From an uncultured Ralstonia sp. (GTDB lineage Bacteria; Pseudomonadota; Gammaproteobacteria; Burkholderiales; Burkholderiaceae): a stretch of 32,629 bases of DNA. Location of the stretch: assembly GCA_913056305.1 (NCBI GenBank), contig CAJXMR010000036.1, positions 1-32,629 on the forward strand, in the 5' to 3' direction. The position numbers and the translations under genes were made by a program. Below, piece by piece: positions 23,019-31,211 of this stretch; the first letter of the stretch is position 1, and every line of letters starts with the position of its first letter. Below the pieces are notes generated by a model. It ran no database searches. It saw nothing but the letters and a program-made list of their open reading frames with translations, and was not told where the DNA came from.

Positions 23019-23453
23019 ATGTCACCCAGTCACACCGCCCCATCCACCAAGATGCCCAAACCCTCTGAGAGCGACTGCCGGGCCACGCGAGAAATCCTTG
23101 ACCTCGTCGGAGACAAGTGGAGCCTCTACATCGTCGGCACGCTGCGCGACGGGCCGCTGCGCTTCAATGAACTGAAGCGGGAGATCGACGGCATCTCCCA
23201 ACGCATGCTGACGCTGACCCTGCGCGGGCTGGAGCGCGACGGCCTTGTCACACGGACGATGTTCGCGACGATTCCCCCGCGCGTCGATTACGAACTCACG
23301 GCGCTGGGCCAGACACTGATGGAACCGGTGATGGCGCTGGTCGCCTGGGCGGACAGCAACCAGCTCGCCATTGCGCAGGCGCGCAAGCACTTTGACGAAA
23401 AGCCGGAGCCGGACCAGGTTTCGGTCCAGGGCGTGGTCTATCAGCGCCGGTGA
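23019..23453 (+). CDS. HxlR family transcriptional regulator with a single cysteine
   Basis: The protein has 144 residues. The winged HTH of the HxlR family spans about 20-115: ILDLVGDKWSLYIVGTLRDG, RFNELKREIDGISQRMLTLT and LRGLERDGLVTR. The only cysteine, Cys20, precedes the first helix, where the redox-sensing cysteine of family members such as YodB and HypR is found; those respond to quinones or other electrophiles. It is divergent from an SDR/FAD-oxidoreductase/FrnE operon, whose products suit electrophile or thiol stress. Its stop lies 4 bp from the convergent metallophosphoesterase stop. Redox sensing is inferred from the cysteine position and neighbours. Confidence 0.93.
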   Translation: MSPSHTAPSTKMPKPSESDCRATREILDLVGDKWSLYIVGTLRDGPLRFNELKREIDGISQRMLTLTLRGLERDGLVTRTMFATIPPRVDYELTALGQTLMEPVMALVAWADSNQLAIAQARKHFDEKPEPDQVSVQGVVYQRR

Positions 23454-23457
23454 CGCA

Positions 23458-24624
23458 TCAATCGGCCTTCGCCGGCTCCAGGCGCAGCAGGGTGATCTCC
23501 GAAGGCGCGCCGAATCGCTTGGGTGGGCCCCAATACCCGGTGCCACGGCTGGTGTAGATCCACAGCCGGCCCAGTTTGTGCAGGCCTGCCGTGAAAGGCT
23601 GCTGCAGCGGCACGAACAAGCTCCAGGGCCAGAATTGACCGCCGTGGGTATGTCCCGAGAGCTGCAGGTCAAAGCCCGCCTTTTCTGCCGCCGGGGCGCT
23701 GCGCGGCTGGTGCGCGAGCAGGATGGCTGGCACCACGCCGGCCGGCGCCCCGTCCAGGGCCCGGACCGGGTCGCTCGCCTGCGCCGGATCGAAGCTGCCC
23801 GCGCTGAAGTCCGTCACGCCCGCCACGACCAGTGCCGCGCCGTCGTGTTCGATCACCGCGTGCTCGTTCATCAGCACACGCATGCCCAGGCGCTCGAACT
23901 CGGCCACCCACTGCGCGACCCCCGAGTAGTACTCATGATTGCCAGTGACGGCAAAGACGCCATGACGCGCACGCATGTCGCCCAATGGTGCGATATGCGG
24001 CCCCAGGTGCGCGACGTCGCCGTCCACGAGATCGCCGGTCACGGCAATGAGATCCGGATGCAGGGCGTTGAGCCGCTCCACCACGCCGGCCACATAGTCG
24101 CGCTTGATCGTGGGCCCGACGTGGAGATCGGTGATCTGGGCGATGGTGAAGCCGTGCAGCGGCTTGGGCAGGCCTGCAATCGGCACGGCCACGTCGGCGA
24201 CGCGGGGAATGCGCCGCGCGTTGACGTAACCGATCAGGGTCACCAGCAGGGCCAGGGCTGGCACCGCCAGAGCCGAGTCGTGACGCCAAGCCGCAGGCAG
24301 CAGGATCAGCGCGACATCACGCAGCACGGTCAGCACCAGCAGCGAGGAGAACAAGCCCATCAGCAAGGCGCCGAACCAGGTGACGCGGTCTGCCCGCTCG
24401 GCTGGCCGGATCAGGAAACGCGCCGCCATCCCAAGCGGAACCATCACCGAAGACAGGCACAGAAAAGCGATGCCCGCCGCCCAGCCCCGGGCGTTCAAGC
24501 CCAGATCCGGCAGCAGACGCCAGCCGATGTAGAGATGCAGCGCCGCCATCAGCGCCACGGTCGTCGCCAGGAAGCGGCGAATGCGCCGGGGCGGGGTTCC
24601 GCTGTCGTTGTCCTCGTGGCTCAT
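23458..24624 (-). CDS. Membrane-anchored calcineurin-like metallophosphoesterase
   Basis: The protein has 388 residues. The first 140 contain about four membrane spans (around 18-38, 48-72, 84-108 and 118-136). The rest is a YkuE/YaeI-type phosphoesterase with all metal motifs: TDLHVG (165-170), TGDLVDGD (196-203), TGNHEYY (227-233), a HQPRS histidine and SGHTHGGQFWPW. These bind two metal ions and hydrolyse phosphoesters or phosphoanhydrides. The catalytic domain is probably next to the membrane, so a lipid-linked substrate is possible. The ATG overlaps the RND pump stop as ATGA, so it is translationally coupled to an efflux operon. Confidence 0.93.
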   Translation of the reverse strand: MSHEDNDSGTPPRRIRRFLATTVALMAALHLYIGWRLLPDLGLNARGWAAGIAFLCLSSVMVPLGMAARFLIRPAERADRVTWFGALLMGLFSSLLVLTVLRDVALILLPAAWRHDSALAVPALALLVTLIGYVNARRIPRVADVAVPIAGLPKPLHGFTIAQITDLHVGPTIKRDYVAGVVERLNALHPDLIAVTGDLVDGDVAHLGPHIAPLGDMRARHGVFAVTGNHEYYSGVAQWVAEFERLGMRVLMNEHAVIEHDGAALVVAGVTDFSAGSFDPAQASDPVRALDGAPAGVVPAILLAHQPRSAPAAEKAGFDLQLSGHTHGGQFWPWSLFVPLQQPFTAGLHKLGRLWIYTSRGTGYWGPPKRFGAPSEITLLRLEPAKAD

Positions 24625-27600
24625 GCTTGTGCTGCCTCCTTCTCGTCCTGGGATAGCACACCAGATTGGGCCGACCGGTGGCCAAACAAGTTGCGCACGC
24701 GGCGCTCCAGCCCGTCCACGAAGGTGAACGCCACCGGCACCACCAGCAGGCTCAGGCCCGTGGAGGTCACCAGCCCGCCGATCACGGCAATCGCCATGGG
24801 CTGGCGGAAGCTGGCGTCGGCGCCCAGGCCCAGGGCAATCGGCAACATGCCCGCGATCATGGCGACCGTTGTCATGACAATGGGCCGGGCCCGCTTGTGG
24901 CAGGCGTCGATCAGTGCCTCGTGTATCGACAGGCCACGTTCATGGATGCCCATCACCGCATACTCCACCAGCAGGATCGAGTTCTTGGTGACGATGCCCA
25001 TCAGCATCACCAGGCCGATCATGGACGGAATGCTCAGCATGCCCTGGCTCAGCAGCAGCGCAACGAAGGCGCCGCCCAGGGAAAGGGGCACGGCCGAGAG
25101 GATGGTCACGGGCTGGAAGAAGTCGCGGAACAACAGCACCAGCACACAGAACACGCACAGCAGGCCGATGACGATGGCCATGCCAAAGCCGCCCAGCAAT
25201 TCCATCATGATTTCCGCATCGCCGGTTTCGATCAGCTTGACGCTGGAGGGCATGGCCTGCGCCGCGGGCAATGCCTTGGCAGCCGCCAGCGCCTGCCCGA
25301 GGGGCGTGCCGCCCAGGTCTGCACTGACGGTCACATAGCGGCGCCGGTCATAGCGGTCGATCTGCGATGGGCCGCTTTCCACCGACAGGTCCGCCACGCT
25401 GGCGAGCGGCACCAAGCCGTTGCGGCCATGGACCCGCAGATTGGCCACCACATCCAGCTCCTGCCGCGCCGCATCGGGAATGCGCACCTGGATCGCCACC
25501 TGGCGGTTATCGAGGTTCAGCTTGGCGACCTGGGCATCGAAATCGCCGTTGGTGGCGATGCGCACCGTCTCGCCGATGGCGGCGGTGGTCACGCCCTGCT
25601 CCGCTGCCCGCTGGGCGTTGGGTCGCACGACGATCTCCGGCCGCTCCAGGCTGGCGGTGGACGTGATGTTGGCCAGCCCGGCCACGCCCCGCAACTGCCG
25701 CTCGAGGGCCTGCGCCGTGGCTTTCAGGGCTGCCGTGTCATCGCTGGCCAGGATCAGGGACATCTTTTCCCCCGGCCCGCCCACGCCCAGCGAAAACCGG
25801 GCGCCGGGCACATTGACCAGGGCGCGGCGCACCTGGGTTTCGATGGCCGCCTGATCCGGCCGCGCGCCGCGCGGTGCCAGCACCAGGGTCATGGTGGCCC
25901 GGCGCACTTCGCCGGCCTGGGTCTGGCCGCCGCCGATGGACTGCGCGTCGCCGACCATCGTCATCACGTGCTCAATGCCCTGGATGCCACTGATGGCCTC
26001 GCGCGCCGCTTCGGTCGTGGCCCGGGTGGCGGCCAGGCTGCTGCCCGGCGGCAACTCGACGCTGACGCTGCTGTAGCCCCGGTCCGAAGGCGGGATGAGG
26101 CCGGTCTTGAGCAGCGGGACAAGCGCCACCGAGCCGAAGAAGATCGCCACGGCGGCAACCAGCGTGAGCCAGCGGTGGGCCAGACACCAGCGCACCCAGC
26201 CCAGATAGCGCACCATCAGGCGCCCATCCTTGGCTTCGGTCTCGCCGGGGTGGGCTTTCAGCAGATAGGCCGCCAACATGGGCGTGAGCACCCGCGCCAC
26301 CAGCAGCGAGGACAGCACCGCCACCACGGCGGTCCAGCCAAACTGCTTGAAGAAGAGCCCCGGAATGCCGCTCATCATGGCGGTGGGCATGAAGACCACG
26401 ACCAGCGTCATGGTGGTGGCGATCACGGCCAGGGCGATCTCGGTCACCGCTTCGCCGGCCGCCTGCTTGATGGGCTTGCCCATGCGGCTGTGGCGCTCGA
26501 TGTTCTCGATCTCGACGATGGCGTCATCCACCAGGATGCCCACGATCACCGCCAGCGCCAGCAGGGTCAGCGTATTGAGCGAGTAGCCGAGCCAGTACAT
26601 GGCCGCGAAGGCCGGCAGGATGGACAGGGGCAACGCCGAGGCGGAGATCAGCGTGGCACGCCAATCACGCAGGAACCACCAGACCACCAGCACGGCCAGC
26701 AGCGCCCCTTCGTACAGCATGTGCATGGAGCCGTCGAACTGCTCCCGCGTGTAGTCGACGGTGCCGGAAATCTTGGTGAAGCGCAGGCTCGGATCGGCCG
26801 CCTGGAGCTTGCCCAGGGCTTCCGCCACGCCGGCGGCAATGCGGGTCTCGTCGAAACCCTTGGCGCGGTAGAGCTTGAAGCCCACCACGCGCTTGCCGTC
26901 GAGCAAGGCGATCTGGCTGCGCTCCGCAAAGCCGTCGCTGACCGTGGCGACCTGGTCCAGGTTGACACGGCGGCCGTCGCTGAGCACGAGCGGCAGGCGG
27001 TTCAGTTCCTCGGCCTGGCGCACGGTGGCGATGGTGCGCACCGCCTGCTCGGTGCCGCCCAACTGGCCACGGCCACCGGAGGATTCCTGCTCCACGGTCC
27101 TCAACGCGCGCGACACGTCGGCGGCCGTGGCACCCAGCGCCGCCAGGCGTACCGGATCGACTTCCACCCGCACCTGCCGCTGCACGCCGCCCACCCGTTC
27201 GAACTTGCCGACACCCGGTACGCCCAGCACCGTCTTGTTGACCGTGTCGTCCACGTACCAGGACAGCGCCTCTTCGTCCATGCGCGAGGAAGCGATGGCG
27301 TAGAGCAGCGTCGCCTCACCCCCCACCCGCACCGCGCTGATCGAGGGTTGCTGCAGGTCGACGGGCAGGTCGGAGCGGATCCGGTCCACCGCGTCCTTGG
27401 TTTCGATCAGCGCATCGGAGAGCTTCTTTTCGAGGATGAACTCCAGCGTGATGTTGACCTGCCCATCTGTGATGGACGTGCGCATGTGCTTGACGCCGGA
27501 CAGCGTGGCCAGCGAGTTCTCCACCTTGCGCGCCACCTCGGTTTCCAGCTGGGCCGGCGCTGCGCCGGGCTGGGTCAGCGAGATGGTGACGGAGGGCAAG

Positions 27601-27722
27601 TCCAGGTCGGGCAAGTTGGCGATCGGCAATTCCCGAAAGCCATAGATGCCCGCCAAGGTCAGCAGGATGAAGAGCAGGATGGCCGGGACCGGATTGCGGA
27701 TCGACCAGGTGGCGAAGTTCAT
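24621..27722 (-). CDS. RND efflux transporter permease
   Basis: The pump has 1033 residues, the usual length, with 12 membrane spans and two large periplasmic loops expected. MNFATWSIRNPVPAILLFIL opens the first span. Span 4 has the proton-relay pair in LAVIVGILVDDAIVEIENIE; MGIVTKNSILLVEYAVMGI and later RPIVMTTVAMIAGMLPIALG are classic second-half motifs. It exchanges protons for substrate and moves drugs, lipids or metabolites from periplasm or inner membrane to the outer-membrane channel. Sequence style is hydrophobe/amphiphile efflux (HAE) rather than heavy-metal efflux. It overlaps both neighbours by four bases (ATGA), which implies coupled translation. Substrate not deducible. Confidence 0.96.
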   Translation of the reverse strand: MNFATWSIRNPVPAILLFILLTLAGIYGFRELPIANLPDLDLPSVTISLTQPGAAPAQLETEVARKVENSLATLSGVKHMRTSITDGQVNITLEFILEKKLSDALIETKDAVDRIRSDLPVDLQQPSISAVRVGGEATLLYAIASSRMDEEALSWYVDDTVNKTVLGVPGVGKFERVGGVQRQVRVEVDPVRLAALGATAADVSRALRTVEQESSGGRGQLGGTEQAVRTIATVRQAEELNRLPLVLSDGRRVNLDQVATVSDGFAERSQIALLDGKRVVGFKLYRAKGFDETRIAAGVAEALGKLQAADPSLRFTKISGTVDYTREQFDGSMHMLYEGALLAVLVVWWFLRDWRATLISASALPLSILPAFAAMYWLGYSLNTLTLLALAVIVGILVDDAIVEIENIERHSRMGKPIKQAAGEAVTEIALAVIATTMTLVVVFMPTAMMSGIPGLFFKQFGWTAVVAVLSSLLVARVLTPMLAAYLLKAHPGETEAKDGRLMVRYLGWVRWCLAHRWLTLVAAVAIFFGSVALVPLLKTGLIPPSDRGYSSVSVELPPGSSLAATRATTEAAREAISGIQGIEHVMTMVGDAQSIGGGQTQAGEVRRATMTLVLAPRGARPDQAAIETQVRRALVNVPGARFSLGVGGPGEKMSLILASDDTAALKATAQALERQLRGVAGLANITSTASLERPEIVVRPNAQRAAEQGVTTAAIGETVRIATNGDFDAQVAKLNLDNRQVAIQVRIPDAARQELDVVANLRVHGRNGLVPLASVADLSVESGPSQIDRYDRRRYVTVSADLGGTPLGQALAAAKALPAAQAMPSSVKLIETGDAEIMMELLGGFGMAIVIGLLCVFCVLVLLFRDFFQPVTILSAVPLSLGGAFVALLLSQGMLSIPSMIGLVMLMGIVTKNSILLVEYAVMGIHERGLSIHEALIDACHKRARPIVMTTVAMIAGMLPIALGLGADASFRQPMAIAVIGGLVTSTGLSLLVVPVAFTFVDGLERRVRNLFGHRSAQSGVLSQDEKEAAQA

Positions 27723-28831
27723 ACCTTGCTCCTTGCCGGCTGGGCAGCCGGCGCGGCGGTGGCTACGCGCACGACGTCGCCGTCGTTGAGAAAGGCGGCG
27801 CCCTGCACCACCACCCTGTCGCCCGGGGCAACGCCGGAGACGATCTCCACCGCGTCACCCTGGCGTCGGCCCACCGTGACGGCTTGCAACGTCACCCGAT
27901 TGGCACCGACCAGTTTGGGCACGTAGCTGCGGCCATCACGGATGACCACGCTGACCGCCGGTACGATCACGGCCGCGCTCTGCGCCAACACGACGCTGCC
28001 CTTGGCGTACATGCCCGCGCGGGCCGCGCTGCCGGGCTCGAGGTCGGCATAGACGAGGCCGAGGCGGGTCTGGCCATCGAGGCTGGGCGCCGTCTGGCGC
28101 ACCTTGGCTGTTGCCGCCGACCCATCGGGCAGCGCCAGGCCGATACGCTGGCCGGGCTTCACCTGGGCAAGCTGTGCGGCGGTCAGTTCGCCGCGCCATT
28201 CCAGACGGCTCTGCCGGATCATGCGGAACAGTTCCTGGCCACTGTTGGAGACGGTGCCCACCGTTGCACTGCGCGCGCTGATGACGCCATCGTCGGGCGC
28301 GGTCACTTCGGCATAGCGCAGTTGCAGTTGGGTGGTCCGCAACTGGGCCTTGGACACCTCCGCCTGGGTCTCGTACTGGAGCACATCTTGCTGACTGATG
28401 CCGCCCGAGCTCTTGAGCTGAAGCGCCCGCTGGCGGTTGGCCTCGGCTTGCTGCCAGGTGGCCTTGAGGCGCGCTTCATCCGCCCGCAGGAGGTCGGCGT
28501 CGAAGACAGCAAGCACCTGCCCGCGCTTGACCTCGTCACCCACGTTGACGCGGATCTCTGCCAGGCGCAGGCCCGCGACCTGCGCCCCGATCGCCGCTTC
28601 CTGCCAGGGCGCGATGGCGCCGCTGGCGTCCAGGGTGGCCGGCCATTGGGCTTGCGCGGCGGCGGCCACGGTGACGGTCAGGGCGGCAGCGGGCTGCTCA
28701 GGTGCTGCGGTCGCGGCCGAATGCGGCGCGAGAAACAGCAAGCCCGCCGCAGCCACGACAGCGGACAGGGCGATGGGGATCAGGACCTTGCGGCTGAAAA
28801 TGGCCGAGGTATAGGGGGTGGGCTTATTCAT
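27719..28831 (-). CDS. RND efflux periplasmic adaptor (membrane fusion protein)
   Basis: The gene encodes 370 residues from the ATG at 28831, which overlaps the outer-membrane-factor stop by 8 bp; an ATG at 28864 would reach deep into that gene. An N-terminal anchor helix (VLIPIALSAVVAAAGLLFLA) precedes the first half of the lipoyl domain (GAIAPWQEAAIGAQVAGLRL), a coiled-coil hairpin (about 110-160), and the returning lipoyl half (YAEVTAPDDGVISARSATVG). A beta-barrel and membrane-proximal domain follow with VIVPAVSVV and PGDRVVVQGAAFLNDGDVV. It links the inner-membrane pump to the outer-membrane channel. Confidence 0.94.
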   Translation of the reverse strand: MNKPTPYTSAIFSRKVLIPIALSAVVAAAGLLFLAPHSAATAAPEQPAAALTVTVAAAAQAQWPATLDASGAIAPWQEAAIGAQVAGLRLAEIRVNVGDEVKRGQVLAVFDADLLRADEARLKATWQQAEANRQRALQLKSSGGISQQDVLQYETQAEVSKAQLRTTQLQLRYAEVTAPDDGVISARSATVGTVSNSGQELFRMIRQSRLEWRGELTAAQLAQVKPGQRIGLALPDGSAATAKVRQTAPSLDGQTRLGLVYADLEPGSAARAGMYAKGSVVLAQSAAVIVPAVSVVIRDGRSYVPKLVGANRVTLQAVTVGRRQGDAVEIVSGVAPGDRVVVQGAAFLNDGDVVRVATAAPAAQPARSKV

Positions 28832-30302
28832 GAGCAATGGGCTTCGGAGTCTGTGTGACGGCACCGCCGGTGGCTTTCACCAGGGCGACCCAGGCCTGGG
28901 CCCGATCGCGCCGGGCGGAAATCTCGGCGTCCTGGGCAGAGGCGTACTGACGGCGGCTGTCTTCGAGTTCAAACAGGCTGACGGCACCGGCCTTCCATTG
29001 ACCCTCGGAGGCCTCGAGCGTGGTGTGTGCGGCGGCAGCGGCCTCGCCGGCGGATGCCGTCCGGTCTTGCGCGGAAGCCTGCGCGGCCAGCGCGTTTTCC
29101 ACGTCCTCGACGGTGGTCCGCAGCGTCCCTTGCAGGCTCGCCACGGCCTGGCGATAGCGGGCCTGCGCCGCGCTGACGTTGGCCGCACCGGCGCCGCCGT
29201 CGAACAGCGTGCCAGTCAGGCTGGGCCCGACGGACCAGGTGGTGAAGTCAAGGGTGGAGCCGGCGGCCCGGATCCACTGCCCTGTCAGGAGCGCAGCGAG
29301 ATTCAGGCGCGGCAGCCGGTTGGCTCGGGCGACGCCGATCTCGGCCCAGGCCGCCGCCGCTTCCCGGTCGGCAGAAATCACGGAGGGATGGGCTGCAAGC
29401 ACGACGGCGGGCAACGCTGGCGCGGCGGCCGGCGGCTGCGGCATGAAGCCAGCCATGGCCCCCGCCCCCAACACCTGCTGCCGTACCGTCGCCGCATCCT
29501 TGCCGCTCAGCGCGACCAGGGCATTGACCTGACGCGCGCACTGTTCCTGCTGGGCAGCAAGGTTGGTGCGCACCGTGGCGATGCCGGAAATGGCCCGGGC
29601 GACGTCCGCAGGCGGGGCGAAACCGCTGGTGGCCCGCAGGCGCGTCAGGCCCAAGGTCTTCTCCCGCGAGGCGATGTCCTCAACCAGCACCACCCGCGAG
29701 TTTTCGCAGGCGCGCAGCGAGAGCACGTCGTTGACGACGTCGGCGGCAAGGGAAAGACGCGCTGCGGCAGCATCCGCCGTGCGGGCATCCAGCCGGTTGT
29801 TGGCGGCGTCCACCGAATTGCGGATCCGGCCGAACAGATCGATTTCCCAGTTCAAAGACGGGCCGACCGCCGCGGAGGTGCTGAGCGCGGTGGTGCTCGG
29901 CCCAACGGTGCTTTGCCCCTTGGCGCGAGTCGTGCTGGCGCTGGCGGTCAGGCTGGGCAACGCAGCGGCGGCGTTGATGCCAAGCGTCGCGCGGGCTTCG
30001 TCGATGCGTGCCGCGGCCTCGGCCAGGCTGGGATTGTCTACCAGCGCGGTCTCGGCCAGCGCATCGACAGCGGGATCGCCCAGCGCACGCCACCATGGGC
30101 CCATCTCGGCTTGGCTTGAAGCCGGCTGCTCGGTGGAGGGCACGGACCAGGCGGCAGGGCCCGCCATGTCCGGCGGTGTGTAGGCGGGCTGCAATGCGCA
30201 ACCGTTCAGCGCCAGCGCTGCGGCGGCAATCAGCGGAGCCAGCGAGACAGCCCGGAAAGCAGCGCGGGGCGAACGGCCGCCGCCATCGATATTCACTTTC
30301 AT
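28824..30302 (-). CDS. Outer-membrane efflux lipoprotein (NodT/OprM family)
   Basis: The protein has 492 residues. The lipobox ALNGC gives lipidation at Cys35 after a long signal sequence. QPAYTPPDMAGPAAW and WWRALGDPAVDALAETAL are the usual N-terminal OprM/NodT motifs; SLNWEIDLFGRIRNSVDAAN and TGTLFDGGAGAANV mark the two structural repeats of the trimeric channel. It is the first gene of the efflux operon. No ribosome site is visible before the ATG at 30302, and the likely transcript start lies only about 22 bp upstream, so translation may be weakly initiated. The 15-bp TetR-type palindrome sits at that start point. Confidence 0.94.
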   Translation of the reverse strand: MKVNIDGGGRSPRAAFRAVSLAPLIAAAALALNGCALQPAYTPPDMAGPAAWSVPSTEQPASSQAEMGPWWRALGDPAVDALAETALVDNPSLAEAAARIDEARATLGINAAAALPSLTASASTTRAKGQSTVGPSTTALSTSAAVGPSLNWEIDLFGRIRNSVDAANNRLDARTADAAAARLSLAADVVNDVLSLRACENSRVVLVEDIASREKTLGLTRLRATSGFAPPADVARAISGIATVRTNLAAQQEQCARQVNALVALSGKDAATVRQQVLGAGAMAGFMPQPPAAAPALPAVVLAAHPSVISADREAAAAWAEIGVARANRLPRLNLAALLTGQWIRAAGSTLDFTTWSVGPSLTGTLFDGGAGAANVSAAQARYRQAVASLQGTLRTTVEDVENALAAQASAQDRTASAGEAAAAAHTTLEASEGQWKAGAVSLFELEDSRRQYASAQDAEISARRDRAQAWVALVKATGGAVTQTPKPIAHE

Positions 30303-30313
30303 AACGAAACGAA

Positions 30314-30373
30314 ACGGTACAGTACCGTAAGGCTATGCTTGACCTTTCCCGCCTGTCAAGCAAAACTGTACCG
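30314..30373. promoter_or_regulatory. TetR-type operator palindrome and divergent promoter region
   Basis: ACGGTAC-A-GTACCGT (30314-30328) is a perfect palindrome. Part of it, CGGTACAGT (30315-30323), recurs inverted as ACTGTACCG (30365-30373). On the minus strand a consensus -35 TTGACA (30359-30354) with a weak -10 near 30336-30331 puts the efflux start point on the palindrome. GCTTGAC (30337-30343) and GTCAAGC (30355-30361) form a further inverted repeat that holds the two opposed -35-like boxes. The layout fits repression of both directions by the adjacent TetR protein. Confidence 0.68.
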
Positions 30374-30398
30374 ATTGGTTTCGAAAAAGACGCTTAAC

Positions 30399-31076
30399 GT
30401 GAAAGTAAGGACAGAGGCCCGCCGCGAGGCCATTCTGGCGGCCGCCAAAGACGTATTCGAGGAAGTCGGCTTCGAGCAGGCCACCATGTCGGAGATCACG
30501 GCGCGGGTCGGCGGCTCGAAAGCAACGCTCTATCGCTACTTCGAATCGAAGGAAGCGCTGTTCATCGAACTGGTGCGCCGGTCGGCCCAGGAACAACGCG
30601 GAGAACTGACGGAACTCTTCCAGAACTGCACCGGATCCCCAGGGATGGGGCTGCCGCCCGCAGCAACGGAGGCACTGGCCCTCTTGAATCCGGACGAAGA
30701 CGTGAGGGCCACCCTCCTGAGCTTCAGCCAGCGGGTGACCAAGAGCTTCCATACGCCGCAGAAAATGGCGGTCAAGCGTATGGTGATTGCCGCCGCGGCA
30801 AACAATCCGGAGTTGGGCCGCCTGTTCTATGAGAACGGCCCCCGCAAGGGGATGGAACTCATGGAGCGCTACTTCGCGCGCGTCATGGAGGCCGGCAAGC
30901 TGCGCCAGGCAGACCCGAAAGTGGTGGCGGCCCATTTCCGCGGTCTGCTGGAATCGGAACTGGTGGAGCCGGGCTTGCTCAACTTGCAGCTCCAGCTTAG
31001 CGACGCGCAGATCGATGCCATCGTCGAACGGGCAGTGGATGCGTTCGTGCGCGCCTACGGGGTCGACCCGGCTTGA
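30399..31076 (+). CDS. TetR/AcrR family transcriptional regulator
   Basis: The gene encodes about 225 residues from the GTG at 30399, which places the HTH at the usual distance from the N-terminus; TTG starts at 30339 and 30375 are in frame but would make an odd leader. The HTH region reads EAILAAAKDVFEEVGFEQAT, then MSEITARVGGSKATLYRYFE and SKEALFIELV, a textbook TetR N-terminus. The C-terminal ligand domain includes VKRMVIAAAANNPELGRLFY and is of the AcrR C-terminal type. It is divergent from the efflux operon, so it is most likely its repressor, released by a pump substrate. Confidence 0.93.
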   Translation: MKVRTEARREAILAAAKDVFEEVGFEQATMSEITARVGGSKATLYRYFESKEALFIELVRRSAQEQRGELTELFQNCTGSPGMGLPPAATEALALLNPDEDVRATLLSFSQRVTKSFHTPQKMAVKRMVIAAAANNPELGRLFYENGPRKGMELMERYFARVMEAGKLRQADPKVVAAHFRGLLESELVEPGLLNLQLQLSDAQIDAIVERAVDAFVRAYGVDPA

Positions 31077-31174
31077 TCAGGCGCACTCACACGCAACGCA
31101 GAGCCGGGGCCACACGAAACACGACGACTTCGGGCTGCGGGTTTTCCTGAACAGCCCACCCGAGTCAACCTCCC

Positions 31175-31198
31175 TACAATGGCTGGTCATCTAGATGA
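31175..31198 (+). promoter_or_regulatory. Promoter -10 and 12-bp palindromic operator of the GntR gene
   Basis: A -10-like TACAAT (31175-31180) is followed seven bases later by TCATCTAGATGA (31187-31198), a perfect 12-bp palindrome at the expected start point. No good -35 is seen. HutC-type GntR proteins bind short palindromes of this kind and often repress their own genes. The ATG at 31212 follows by 13 bp with no clear ribosome site. Confidence 0.5.
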
Positions 31199-31211
31199 AT
31201 AGTTGACCGCA

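Noticed and set aside
24666..27926. A 1086-codon plus-strand open frame antisense to the RND pump
   Set aside because: The minus strand encodes a complete, motif-rich pump. The plus-strand frame is His/Arg/Gly/Gln-rich, has no domain, and is a normal artefact of third-position GC.
30335..30397. A 20-codon frame ending one base before the TetR GTG, suggestive of a leader peptide
   Set aside because: It needs a transcript start inside the operator palindrome, its AAGG is only three bases from the ATG, and no other support is visible.
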